NCBI RefSeq assembly: GCF_024756275.1
Contig: NZ_JANUGQ010000026.1
Location: 1 to 64,000 of the forward strand
Source of the DNA: Streptomyces pyxinae
Lineage (GTDB): Bacteria; Actinomycetota; Actinomycetes; Streptomycetales; Streptomycetaceae
DNA: 64,000 bases
Reading direction: 5' to 3'
Shown: positions 1-6,975 of the stretch, in pieces
Position numbering within the stretch: position 1 is the stretch's first letter
Layout of the letters: every line of letters starts with the position of its first letter
The notes under the pieces: model-generated
Databases searched by the model: none
What the model was told of the DNA's origin: nothing
Seen by the model: only the letters and a program-made list of their open reading frames with translations
Translations under genes and position numbers: made by a program

Positions 1-73
1 CCCATCCCCCTTCCCCGGCCCGGAGGGACGGGGCTTGATGAGGTAGGGAAACCTGTAACAACCCCTACGCCAG

Positions 74-523
74 TCAGCCGGTGAGCCGGTGGCCGTCGTG
101 GGCGCGTACCTGCGGGGCGCCGCCGGTCAGGGCGTCGGTGATGCGGACCGCGTAGACCTCGCCCATGGTCGCGGTGACCTGATCCGGGGCAAGCCACTCG
201 ACGGCGGTGGCTTCGTCGGTGGGGTGCTCGTGCCCGCTCTCAGGAGTGCAGCGGAAGACCAGAGCGACGACGCCCAGGGCCATGTTCTTGTAGACCCCGG
301 TGAGCCGATCGACTCGTACCTTCACGCCGGTCTCTTCGTAGACCTCCCGGCGTACGCCGTCCTCCACCGTCTCGTCCCGCTCCAGCACGCCACCGGGCGG
401 TTCCCAGGTGCCGTTGTCCGCCCTGCGGATCGCCAGGACCCTGCCGTCCTCGCGTACGACGACACCGGCGACCGACACCGAGTGAAGAGGCGTTGACGTG
501 CTCTGCGACCGGCTGTTACTCAT
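74..523 (-). CDS. NUDIX hydrolase of the integrative element
   Basis: A 149-residue NUDIX hydrolase, expected to cleave a nucleoside diphosphate linked to another group in a Mg-dependent way. The Nudix box (G-x5-E-x7-REV-x-EE-x-G-V) is complete at residues about 45-67. It is transcribed away from the GntR repressor gene, with only 30 bp between the two starts. A copy of the element's palindromic operator covers its start codon, so it is probably repressed by the same regulator. NUDIX genes next to the regulator are a known feature of pSAM2-type elements; the substrate cannot be told from sequence. Confidence 0.9.
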   Translation of the reverse strand: MSNSRSQSTSTPLHSVSVAGVVVREDGRVLAIRRADNGTWEPPGGVLERDETVEDGVRREVYEETGVKVRVDRLTGVYKNMALGVVALVFRCTPESGHEHPTDEATAVEWLAPDQVTATMGEVYAVRITDALTGGAPQVRAHDGHRLTG

Positions 524-533
524 GTACAGGAGA
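518..533. promoter_or_regulatory. Operator copy 1 (ACTCATGTACAGGAGA)
   Basis: A 16-bp sequence with the left half identical to the perfect palindrome at 1422-1437. It lies between the divergent NUDIX and GntR genes and overlaps the NUDIX start codon. By position it is a likely binding site for the adjacent GntR protein, allowing autoregulation. Confidence 0.6.
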
Positions 534-553
534 ATAGGAGCACCAGAAGGACT

Positions 554-1333
554 ATGGCGAGCGATGGCACGGCCTCTTCGGCCAAGGCGAAGTATCTTCA
601 GATCGCGGACGATCTAGCGGCGCAGATCCGCTCCGGAGTGCTGGCCCCTGGGGACTCGGTTCCCAGCGAGGCTGAGCTTATGGACCGGTACAAGGTGGCG
701 TCGGGCACGGTCCGCAAAGCGGTCGCTGAACTTCGTACGACTCAGTTGATCGAGACCCACCACGGCCGCGGATCGTTCGTGCGGTCTCGTCCCCCGGTGC
801 AGCGCAAGTCTTCCGACCGTTTCCGCCGCGCTCACCGGAAGGCCGGCAAGGCCGCGTACCTGGCAGAGGCCGAGCAGTCGGGAGGTGTGCCCTCGGTCAA
901 CGTGCTGTTCGTCGGACCGGTGGACGCCCCGGCGGAGATCGCTGAGCGGCTGGAGCTCCCGGAGGGTGCCAAGGTGCTCGCGCGGAAGCGTCGCTACTTC
1001 CGGGGCGGCGTGCCGACCGAGGAAGCCACCTCGTATCTGCCCTGGGACGTGGTGAAGGACATCCCGGAGATGTTCGCGGAGAACCCGGGCGGGGGCGGCA
1101 TCTACGCCCGCCTGGAGGAGCACGGGCACGTGCTGGCTGAGTTCACCGAGACGGTGCGGGCCCGGCTCGCCAGCAAGGCCGAGGGGTCGGCACTGGCCCT
1201 CAGCCCCGGCGCCCCCGTCTTCCACCTCGTCCGGAATGCCGCCGACGCGGCCGGCAGGGTGGTCGAGGTCTGCGACACGATCATGGCTGCTGACCAGTTC
1301 GTCTTGGACTACCGGTTCGCCGCCGGGGACTGA
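554..1333 (+). CDS. GntR-family repressor, KorSA-like, with UTRA domain
   Basis: A 259-residue regulator with an N-terminal GntR winged helix (residues about 12-78; YLQIADDLAAQI and a typical PSEAELMDRYKVASGTVRKA recognition region) and a C-terminal HutC/UTRA ligand-binding domain (about 95-250). In pSAM2 the GntR protein KorSA represses the activator gene pra and its own gene; this protein has the equivalent place at the regulatory end of the element. Three copies of a shared 16-bp operator flank it (518-533, 1386-1401, 1422-1437), which fits repression of itself, the NUDIX gene and the downstream transfer genes. The UTRA domain suggests an effector, unknown here. Confidence 0.9.
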   Translation: MASDGTASSAKAKYLQIADDLAAQIRSGVLAPGDSVPSEAELMDRYKVASGTVRKAVAELRTTQLIETHHGRGSFVRSRPPVQRKSSDRFRRAHRKAGKAAYLAEAEQSGGVPSVNVLFVGPVDAPAEIAERLELPEGAKVLARKRRYFRGGVPTEEATSYLPWDVVKDIPEMFAENPGGGGIYARLEEHGHVLAEFTETVRARLASKAEGSALALSPGAPVFHLVRNAADAAGRVVEVCDTIMAADQFVLDYRFAAGD

Positions 1334-1385
1334 CGCCGCTTCGCCTTCCGCAACCCGTCGCAAGATTCTTTTTCGCGGCGGGTTG

Positions 1386-1401
1386 ACTCATGTATAGGAG
1401 T
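1386..1401. promoter_or_regulatory. Operator copy 2 (ACTCATGTATAGGAGT)
   Basis: An imperfect palindrome matching 14 of 16 positions of the perfect copy at 1422-1437, with centres 36 bp apart. It lies downstream of the GntR gene and upstream of the transfer gene cluster. Confidence 0.6.
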
Positions 1402-1418
1402 GGGTAACTCTTAATCGC

Positions 1419-1440
1419 GTCACTCATGTACATGAGTGAC
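1419..1440. promoter_or_regulatory. Operator copy 3, perfect 22-bp palindrome
   Basis: A perfect inverted repeat of 22 bp whose core is ACTCATGTACATGAGT (1422-1437). It ends 28 bp before the start codon at 1469, well placed to overlap the promoter of the transfer genes. It is the best of three copies of the same motif and the likely primary site of the GntR repressor. Confidence 0.7.
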
Positions 1441-1468
1441 GGAGACCGTCACTTCTACAGGAGGACCC

Positions 1469-1801
1469 ATGCCTTCCTTCAAGGTGGACACCTCGACAGC
1501 TGTGGTGTTCGTGGCCACGGCGCCGGTGCCGAAGCTGGTGAGTAAGCAGACGGGTGAGCGGGCGATGGACCGGGAGACCGGTGCGGGCCTGTCCACGGTG
1601 GGTCTGCTGATCTCGGACGAGGGTGAGGGGAACCTGTACCAGGTGACCGTGCCGGAGACCGGGCTGCCCGAGGGTCTGGCGCCGGGGACGCCGGTGTCGG
1701 TGATCGGGCTGAAGGCGCGGGACTGGGAGAACACGTTCAACGGCCAGGCCCGGCACGGGATTTCATTCCGCGCGGTCGCCGTGACACCGGTCGGGGCCTG
1801 A
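1469..1801 (+). CDS. Small conserved element protein upstream of the translocase
   Basis: A 110-residue protein I do not recognise by name. The start at 1469 is chosen because AGGAGG lies 6 bp upstream; an in-frame upstream codon at 1436 would start inside the operator. The sequence is predicted mostly beta (VVFVATAPV, LYQVTVPETG, TPVSVIGLKA), with no membrane segment. Its length and pattern would be compatible with a small OB-like or DUF961-like fold seen in conjugative elements, but this is a guess. Three bases separate it from the translocase gene, so the two are probably co-transcribed from the operator-controlled promoter. Confidence 0.75.
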   Translation: MPSFKVDTSTAVVFVATAPVPKLVSKQTGERAMDRETGAGLSTVGLLISDEGEGNLYQVTVPETGLPEGLAPGTPVSVIGLKARDWENTFNGQARHGISFRAVAVTPVGA

Positions 1802-1804
1802 GCC

Positions 1805-3151
1805 ATGACGGACCTGACGACGTTACTGGAGATCGCCGCCCCGCTGGCCGGTGCGGGAGGTCTCGGATACGCGAAGGTGCGGGCGCCGCGTGTGTACTGG
1901 CCCCTGGTCGGGCTCCCGGCGGCCTGGACCCGCTTCGGCCTCTCCTACCGGTCCACGATGGACGTGTGCGGGCTGACGGTGCAGCCTTCGCGGCTGCGGG
2001 CGTTCATGGTCCGCAATGTCGCCCGCCGCCGCGATGTGCAGCCCGTGCCGCCGAAGGTGCGCCGGGTGCGGGGTTCTGCGACCGGGATGCGGGTCACCCT
2101 GCGTCTGCCGGCCGGTCTGGAACCCGCCGACATCGCCGCCGCCTCCGAACGGCTGCGCCACGCCTTCGGCGTCCACTCCGTCCACGTCTTCGAGACCCGG
2201 CCGGGCTTCGTGGAACTGCGGATGACCGGCTACGACGTGCTGCGCCGGGTGAAGATGCCCCGCCGCCGCCCCTCGGGTCCGGTGACGGTCGCGGTGGCGC
2301 TGCGGGAGGACGGCACGGCCTTCGTCCGCGACTACCGCAAGGTCCCCCACGCGCTGACGCTGGGGGCGAACCAGTCGGGCAAGTCGATGTATCAGCGCAA
2401 CCTCATCGCCGGGCTGGCCCGGCTCCCGGTGGCTGTGGTGGGTATCGACTGCAAGCGCGGTGTCGAACAGCGCGGCTACACCCCGCGGTTGTCGGCGCTG
2501 GCGGTCACGCCGGATGAGGCGTCCGGGCTGCTGGATGCCCTCGTGGCCATGATGGAAGAGCGCTTCGATCTGCTCAGTGAGCACGGTGCCGCCGATCTGT
2601 GGGCGCTGCCGGTGAAGGTCCGTCCCGTGCCGGTGGTGGTGCTGGTGGACGAGGTGGCCGAGCTGTTCCTGACCGCCGCGAAGAAGGACGAGGAGCGCCG
2701 GGACCGGATGGTGTTGCAGATGATCCGGCTGGCGCAGATGGCCCGCGCGGTCGGCATCTATCTGGAGGTGTGCGGCCAGCGCTTCGGCTCCGACCTGGGC
2801 AGGGGCGCCACCATGCTCCGCGCCCAGCTCACCGGCCGGGTGGTGCACCGGGTCAACGACAAGCAGACCGCCGACATGGGCCTGGGCGACATCGCCCCCG
2901 ACGCCGTGATGGCCGTCACCGCGATCCCGCCCGACCGGCCCGGCGTCGCGGTGGCCGGTGACTCCTCCGGCGGCTGGTCGCGCATCCGTACCCCGGAGAT
3001 GACCCCGGCCGAAGCCGTCGCCATCTGCCGCCAGTACGCCCACCTCACCCCGCGTCTCCCGGCCCTGGCCCCGTTCCGGCCCGCCGTGCCCGCCGACACC
3101 CTGCCGGCCGATCCCTCCCCGCTGGTCACGGCTTTCCCGTCCACCGACTAG
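1805..3151 (+). CDS. FtsK/SpoIIIE-type conjugal DNA translocase (TraB/TraSA-like)
   Basis: A 448-residue motor ATPase that should pump double-stranded element DNA into the recipient, the single-protein transfer mode of Streptomyces plasmids and AICEs. The P-loop GANQSGKS is at residues 187-194 and the Walker B stretch VPVVVLVDEVAEL at about 275-287. The N-terminal region (GAGGLGYAKVRAP, then YWPLVGLPAAW) is weakly hydrophobic, as in membrane-attached Tra proteins. Codon 7 is TTA (1823-1825), extremely rare in Streptomyces and decoded only by the bldA tRNA, so translation may be limited to later development. It follows the operator-controlled small gene by 3 bp. Confidence 0.93.
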   Translation: MTDLTTLLEIAAPLAGAGGLGYAKVRAPRVYWPLVGLPAAWTRFGLSYRSTMDVCGLTVQPSRLRAFMVRNVARRRDVQPVPPKVRRVRGSATGMRVTLRLPAGLEPADIAAASERLRHAFGVHSVHVFETRPGFVELRMTGYDVLRRVKMPRRRPSGPVTVAVALREDGTAFVRDYRKVPHALTLGANQSGKSMYQRNLIAGLARLPVAVVGIDCKRGVEQRGYTPRLSALAVTPDEASGLLDALVAMMEERFDLLSEHGAADLWALPVKVRPVPVVVLVDEVAELFLTAAKKDEERRDRMVLQMIRLAQMARAVGIYLEVCGQRFGSDLGRGATMLRAQLTGRVVHRVNDKQTADMGLGDIAPDAVMAVTAIPPDRPGVAVAGDSSGGWSRIRTPEMTPAEAVAICRQYAHLTPRLPALAPFRPAVPADTLPADPSPLVTAFPSTD

Positions 3152-3283
3152 TCCCCGCGCGGCTCCGGCGGAAGCAACCGCATCGCGTCCCGTCTGCCCG
3201 GCACCGGCGCTGTTCCCAATGTCTGATCGGGCTCGCCTGCCCGCAACGAACAGTTCTCTCCACTTCACCGCGAAGGAACAACT

Positions 3284-3985
3284 GTGATCTATACCGGAAT
3301 CGCCACCCGTGAGGGCACCGCCCTCGACAACGCTGACGCCGCTCGCGTCCACACTCTGGCGAATGGCACCGTCGGCGCGGCCCTCATCGATGGGATGGGC
3401 CACGGCCCCCGCACGTCCGCCACCGCCCCTCTCCTGGCTGAGACTGCCGCCAGGATCTCTGCCCGGCGTAGCCCCCTCTCCGGGCTTCTCACCGCCTCCG
3501 AGCTGATCGCAGACCCGGGCCCGGACGGCGAGGAGGCCGACGCTGTTGCGGTTACCGTCCGCATTCGCCCCAGTGACGCTGTGGCGGTCGTCAACTGGAC
3601 CGGTGACACCCGCGCCTACGGATGGAACGGCGATCGACTGGAGCTGTACACCGACGACCACACGGTCGGGGCCCAACTCCGAGCCAATGGCGTTGCCTTG
3701 GAAATCGCGCGGGAGCACGACAACTGGTTGCGCACGACTCTGGCTCGGGCGACGGTCGGCACGGTCTACACCGCTGGGATCTGCGACCACCTCATCGTCC
3801 TGACCTCCGATGGCGTTCACGATCAGGTTCCGGCCGCTGTGCTGGAAGCTCTCGTCCGCGAACATGCTGCCGCCCCCCAGGCCCTCGCAGACGCCCTCGT
3901 CGCCGCTGCTCGTACGGACGAGGATGGGTACCGCGACGACGCCACTGCGTTGGTTCTCCTTGTCGTCCCTCCCGTCACCTCCTGA
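3284..3985 (+). CDS. PP2C-family protein phosphatase
   Basis: A 233-residue stand-alone PP2C (PPM) phosphatase domain that would remove phosphate from Ser/Thr residues. The metal-binding motifs are visible: DGMGHG (residues 36-41), WTGDTRAY (about 105-112), SDGVHDQV (175-182) and YRDDAT (216-221). There is no membrane or sensor segment. A 132-bp gap separates it from the translocase gene, and a similar gap precedes the DUF2637 gene. Its role in a mobile element is unknown; it could act on host or element phosphoproteins during excision or transfer. Confidence 0.88.
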   Translation: MIYTGIATREGTALDNADAARVHTLANGTVGAALIDGMGHGPRTSATAPLLAETAARISARRSPLSGLLTASELIADPGPDGEEADAVAVTVRIRPSDAVAVVNWTGDTRAYGWNGDRLELYTDDHTVGAQLRANGVALEIAREHDNWLRTTLARATVGTVYTAGICDHLIVLTSDGVHDQVPAAVLEALVREHAAAPQALADALVAAARTDEDGYRDDATALVLLVVPPVTS

Positions 3986-4050
3986 TCCCTGCTTCTGCTG
4001 GCGCTGGCTAGCTCCCGGCACCGGCCTTCCCGGAAAGGGAGGTGACCATC

Positions 4051-4722
4051 GTGTTTCGCGCATTCCGCATCGATCCCGTGCTGGTTCAAGCCGCCATCGC
4101 CGGTGCCCTGTCGTTCGCGCACCTGCATGACCTGGCTGAAGCCGCCGGGCAGGACGGGTGGAAGGCGTGGGCCTACCCAGTCAGTGTGGATCTGCTGCTG
4201 GTCGCGGCCTGGCGGCGGATGCGCAAGGACGCCGACAACCGCGACGCCTGGCTGTGGTTCGCCATCGCCCTGGCCGCCTCGCTCGGTGCCAACATCGCCA
4301 CCGCCGGACTCCTCGACCTCAAAGCCGTCCCAGCCTGGCTGCGCATCCTCGTCGCCGGATGGCCCGCCCTGGCCTTCCTCGGCGGCACCCTCCTCGCCCA
4401 CACACCCACACCCGCCGAACCGGATCCCGAGCCGACGCCCGAACCGGACCCGGCACCTGCGCCGGACATGGTGGTGGACCGGGTTCTCGACCCGGCTCCG
4501 GAACTCCTGCCGGCCGGTCCGCCCGCGGCTGCTGAACGGGCGCCCGCCCCGGTGGCAGCTCCGGCTTCGGTGCCGGTGCCTCCGGCCCTGCTGGACCACG
4601 CCCGCAAGATCGCCGCCGCTCACCAGGCCCGGACCGGCACACCGATCGAGCCGGACACACTCCGCGCCCACCTCGGCATCCCCGCCCCGCTCGCCCACTC
4701 CATCGCCGCGCAACTTGCCTGA
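4051..4722 (+). CDS. DUF2637 membrane protein of AICE transfer region
   Basis: A 223-residue protein of the DUF2637 family, common in Streptomyces conjugative elements. Hydrophobic helices occupy roughly the first 120 residues, including AWLWFAIALAASLGANIATAGLL and AWLRILVAGWPALAFLGGTLL. A Pro/Glu/Ala-rich linker follows and then a C-terminal soluble segment with a helix-turn-helix look (LLDHARKIAAAHQARTGTPI). The GTG at 4051 is preferred because a near-perfect Shine-Dalgarno (AAGGGAGGTGA) ends 5 bp before it. Likely part of the membrane apparatus for transfer or intramycelial spread. Confidence 0.85.
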   Translation: MFRAFRIDPVLVQAAIAGALSFAHLHDLAEAAGQDGWKAWAYPVSVDLLLVAAWRRMRKDADNRDAWLWFAIALAASLGANIATAGLLDLKAVPAWLRILVAGWPALAFLGGTLLAHTPTPAEPDPEPTPEPDPAPAPDMVVDRVLDPAPELLPAGPPAAAERAPAPVAAPASVPVPPALLDHARKIAAAHQARTGTPIEPDTLRAHLGIPAPLAHSIAAQLA

Positions 4723-4739
4723 TTAGGAAGGTGGTTGAT

Positions 4740-4928
4740 GTGTCCCGCCCGAACCGCTTCCGCGACGTGATCCGCATCGGCCCGGTGCAGATCGGCACCC
4801 ACCACGACGGCCGGGGCCGCGACCGGCACACCGCCGCGTGCACCGCGCCCGGCTGCGGCTTCTCCGCCGACTACCCCGACCGCTCCGGCGCGGAACTCGC
4901 CGCCCGGACCCACCGCTGCACCCCCTGA
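4740..4928 (+). CDS. Mobile element transfer protein (62 aa)
   Basis: A small basic protein of the family annotated in Streptomyces elements as mobile element transfer protein, with the pattern RIGPVQIGTHHDGRGR and spaced cysteines (CTAPGCGF ... HRC) that could bind a metal. The GTG at 4740 follows AGGAAGGTGG; an in-frame GTG at 4731 lies inside that ribosome site. It sits 17 bp after the DUF2637 gene in the transfer/spread cluster. Exact molecular role unknown. Confidence 0.8.
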   Translation: MSRPNRFRDVIRIGPVQIGTHHDGRGRDRHTAACTAPGCGFSADYPDRSGAELAARTHRCTP

Positions 4929-4941
4929 AAGGAACCCCATC

Positions 4942-5262
4942 GTGCTCACCCCGAAGTACCCGGCCCCGGACACCGCCCCGGCGGTCCGTCCACCCGACAC
5001 CACCACCATCCCGACCGCCCCGGTCGTCCCCGCCCCGGGCCCGGCGCTCGTGCCGGCCACGGCCGCGGCGTCGTCGCGGCCGGTCATCCGGCTCACCCCC
5101 GCCGCGCTGGCCGGGGCGGTGGCCGGTGGCACCGCCGTCGTCCTCGTCGTCGGCGCGGTGCTGGTCTCGATGCTCCTCGCCGTCGCGGTCACGGCCGCCT
5201 CGGTCGCCCTGTGTGCCGTGGTCCTGCGCTCCCTGCTCGCCCAGCCCGGCAAGGGCAGGTGA
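4942..5262 (+). CDS. SpdD-like spread membrane protein
   Basis: A 106-residue protein with a Pro/Ala/Thr-rich N-terminal half and one or two strongly hydrophobic stretches at about residues 53-95 (VVLVVGAVLVSMLLAVAVTAASVALCAVVL). This layout matches the SpdD-type spread proteins of Streptomyces plasmids, small membrane proteins needed for movement of the element along septate hyphae. It starts with GTG 13 bp after the previous stop, behind AAAGGA, and its stop overlaps the next gene (GTGA), showing translational coupling. Confidence 0.8.
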   Translation: MLTPKYPAPDTAPAVRPPDTTTIPTAPVVPAPGPALVPATAAASSRPVIRLTPAALAGAVAGGTAVVLVVGAVLVSMLLAVAVTAASVALCAVVLRSLLAQPGKGR

Positions 5263-5822
5263 GCGGCGTGGACCTGCCCGCGATCACCGCCGCCTTACCC
5301 GCCCTCGGCTGGGCCGTCCACAGCAGTGTGCTCGGCCGCCGTCTGGCCCGGGCCCGGCGCGATCCGCTCACCGGCCTGCACACCCGCGCCGGATGGACCA
5401 CCCGCGCCGAACGCATCCTGGCCACCTGCCCGACCGCGCTGGTGGTGCTGGTGGACCTGGACAAGTTCAAGACCATCAACGACACCTGGGGCCACGCGAC
5501 CGGTGACGCCGTACTCGCGGCGACCGCCGCCCGCCTGTCCGCCTGGTGCGGCCGTGCCGGCATCCCCGCCCGCCTCGGCGGCGACGAGTTCGCTGTCGTC
5601 ACCACCCGGGCCCTGGACGTCAGTGCCCTCACCACCATGCTCCAGCAGCCTGTGCCCGTCGCCGGGACGCTCGTTCCGGTCGGCGCCTCGGTCGGCTTCT
5701 GCCACCGCGCCCGCCTGCCGCTGCCATCCCTGACCGACGCCCTGTCCGCCGCCGACACTGCGATGTACCGGGCCAAGGGCCACGGCCGCCGCAACCACCA
5801 CCCCGCTGAAAGGAACCGCTGA
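5259..5822 (+). CDS. GGDEF-domain diguanylate cyclase on the element
   Basis: A 187-residue protein that is almost only a GGDEF domain, expected to make cyclic di-GMP from two GTP. The hallmarks are intact: DPLTGLHTR (35-43), DLDKFKTINDTWGHATGD (66-83), RLGGDEF (105-111) and AADTAMYRAKGHGRRN near the C-terminus. The RxxD inhibitory site expected just upstream of the signature is absent (GRAG instead), so product inhibition is probably lost. No sensor or membrane domain is seen. The GTG at 5259 overlaps the previous stop (GTGA). Codon 13 is TTA (5295-5297), implying bldA control. Diguanylate cyclases are known on other conjugative elements such as the SXT family. Confidence 0.9.
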   Translation: MSGVDLPAITAALPALGWAVHSSVLGRRLARARRDPLTGLHTRAGWTTRAERILATCPTALVVLVDLDKFKTINDTWGHATGDAVLAATAARLSAWCGRAGIPARLGGDEFAVVTTRALDVSALTTMLQQPVPVAGTLVPVGASVGFCHRARLPLPSLTDALSAADTAMYRAKGHGRRNHHPAERNR

Positions 5823-6061
5823 TGGGCCTGTTCAACCGCAAGAAGGACACCACCCCGGCCAACCCCGCCATGGCCGAGCTGGGCCGTGAGTTCGCCATCG
5901 CCCGCCGCCACGGCGACCGCAAGACCATGCGCCGCATCGGCCGCGAGTACATGAACGGCGCCTCCACCGAGGCCGACGCCGCCTCGTTCCAGCAGGGCCA
6001 GGACGCCTACGACGCCCTCCCGCCCATCAACCCCCCGCGCCGCAACCAGCGCCGCCGCTGA
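5822..6061 (+). CDS. Small hypothetical element protein (79 aa)
   Basis: A highly charged, soluble 79-residue protein starting MGLFNRKKD and ending in a basic tail (PPRRNQRRR). The middle is helical (AMAELGREFAIARRHGDRKTM). Its ATG overlaps the GGDEF stop codon (TGATG), so it is coupled to that gene. The N-terminus resembles that of the small protein at 6769 (MGIFRRRDDD), suggesting that the two are distant duplicates or share a targeting motif. Function unknown. Confidence 0.75.
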   Translation: MGLFNRKKDTTPANPAMAELGREFAIARRHGDRKTMRRIGREYMNGASTEADAASFQQGQDAYDALPPINPPRRNQRRR

Positions 6062-6066
6062 CGGCC

Positions 6067-6106
6067 CCCGGGGCGGCCTCGGTCGCCAAACTTCCGCCGC
6101 CCCGGG
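6067..6106 (+). terminator. Hairpin with perfect 11-bp arms inside the element operon
   Basis: The arms CCCGGGGCGGC (6067-6077) and GCCGCCCCGGG (6096-6106) flank an 18-nt loop, six bases after a stop codon and before the next small gene. No T-run follows, so it may be a weak terminator, an attenuator or an RNA-stabilising element. Confidence 0.45.
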
Positions 6107-6154
6107 CGCCTGGACCCCCATCAGATCCGAAGGACCCGAAAGGGAACCCCCATC

Positions 6155-6331
6155 ATGCCCCAGACGCCGACCACCTGTGTCTGCTCCCACTGCAACGGCT
6201 TCGCAATCGTCCGGATCACCACCGGCACCACGCCGGACGGCCACCACCTCACCCTGCCCGCCGCCTGCCCGGCCTGCCACGGCACCGGCCACACCACCAC
6301 CCGGACCACGGTCAAGGCGGTGGCGAAGTGA
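6155..6331 (+). CDS. Tiny Cys-rich zinc-finger-like protein (58 aa)
   Basis: A 58-residue protein with two cysteine clusters: CVCSHC at residues 8-13 and CPACHGTGH about 25 residues later, the latter like one repeat of the DnaJ zinc finger (CxxCxGxG). This suggests that it binds zinc. It begins with ATG behind AAAGGGA and its stop overlaps the next start (GTGA). Similar tiny zinc proteins are frequent between spd and rep genes of AICEs; the role is unknown. Confidence 0.72.
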   Translation: MPQTPTTCVCSHCNGFAIVRITTGTTPDGHHLTLPAACPACHGTGHTTTRTTVKAVAK

Positions 6332-6570
6332 AGCACATGGCGGTCTCGGCCCACATCGAGCCGGACACCCACTACGAGGTCACCCCGTTCCCGGGCCCCA
6401 ACTCCTTCGTCAGCCTCCGCGTCGGTGACGGGCTCTTGGCCCTCGCCCTGATCGCCCCGGCTGGTTCCGCCGACGCCCTGCGCGCCCTGGCCACCGCCGC
6501 GACCGAAGCCGCCGGCACCCTGGACGCCCTCACCATCCGGGACGGCTCGGAGGTGACCGGCCGTGACTGA
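6328..6570 (+). CDS. Small hypothetical element protein (80 aa)
   Basis: An 80-residue acidic protein with an alternating strand pattern (SFVSLRVGDGLLALALI) followed by a helix (ADALRALATAATEAAGTLDAL). The GTG start overlaps the previous stop by four bases; an in-frame ATG at 6337 is an alternative. The end overlaps the next gene by 8 bp. It is common in the AICE small-gene cluster and I do not recognise a function. Confidence 0.65.
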   Translation: MKHMAVSAHIEPDTHYEVTPFPGPNSFVSLRVGDGLLALALIAPAGSADALRALATAATEAAGTLDALTIRDGSEVTGRD

Positions 6571-6769
6571 CCTCACCCCCACCCCCGACCGCCCGGGCCT
6601 GCACATCAGCAAGCCGTCCCCGACCGCCACGGCCACCGCGTCCGCCGTCTGCCACTGCGGCGCCTCCGCGACCGCCACGGGTGACGCACAGGTGAGCGCC
6701 CTGATGGCCGGATGGGACACCGCCCACAGTTCCGCTCACACCAAGAGCACCGACGGGGGGACTCTCTGA
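6563..6769 (+). CDS. Small hypothetical element protein (68 aa)
   Basis: A 68-residue Thr/Ala/Ser-rich protein starting with GTG behind GGAGG. It has two close cysteines (VCHCGAS), perhaps a metal site. It overlaps the gene before it by 8 bp and the next start codon by one base (TGATG), so it belongs to the same coupled series. Function unknown. Confidence 0.6.
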   Translation: MTDLTPTPDRPGLHISKPSPTATATASAVCHCGASATATGDAQVSALMAGWDTAHSSAHTKSTDGGTL

Positions 6770-6975
6770 TGGGGATCTTCCGTCGCCGTGACGACGACGT
6801 TCAGGCCGCCGTCGACCGGGCCAAGCGGGAGGCGTTGGAGAAGCGCTGGCAGGACTACGCGCACTACGAAAACAACTGCCCCGGCCCCGGACGGGAGAAG
6901 TCCGAGAAGCCTTCGGGCTCCCCGCAGGCGGCGTGCGCCGACGCGAACACTCCTCGCGGAAGGCGCCGCCGGTGA
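6769..6975 (+). CDS. Small charged element protein (68 aa)
   Basis: A 68-residue protein starting MGIFRRRDDD, helical and highly charged (VDRAKREALEKRWQDYAHYE), with a basic C-terminal tail. Its ATG overlaps the previous stop and its stop overlaps the GTG of the replication initiator (GTGA). The N-terminal motif resembles that of the protein encoded at 5822. Position directly before rep could point to a replication accessory role, but nothing in the sequence proves it. Confidence 0.6.
   Translation: MGIFRRRDDDVQAAVDRAKREALEKRWQDYAHYENNCPGPGREKSEKPSGSPQAACADANTPRGRRRR

Noticed and set aside
1-73. Left attachment site of the element
   Set aside because: No match to the tRNA-Thr 3' sequence is seen in these bases.
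3152-3283. clt locus with 8-bp TraB recognition repeats
   Set aside because: I searched the spacers by eye for tandem GACCCGGA-like octamers and found none that were convincing.
1823-4063. Very long open frame on the minus strand opposite the translocase and phosphatase genes
   Set aside because: It is antisense to genes with clear motifs; long antisense frames are expected at this GC content.
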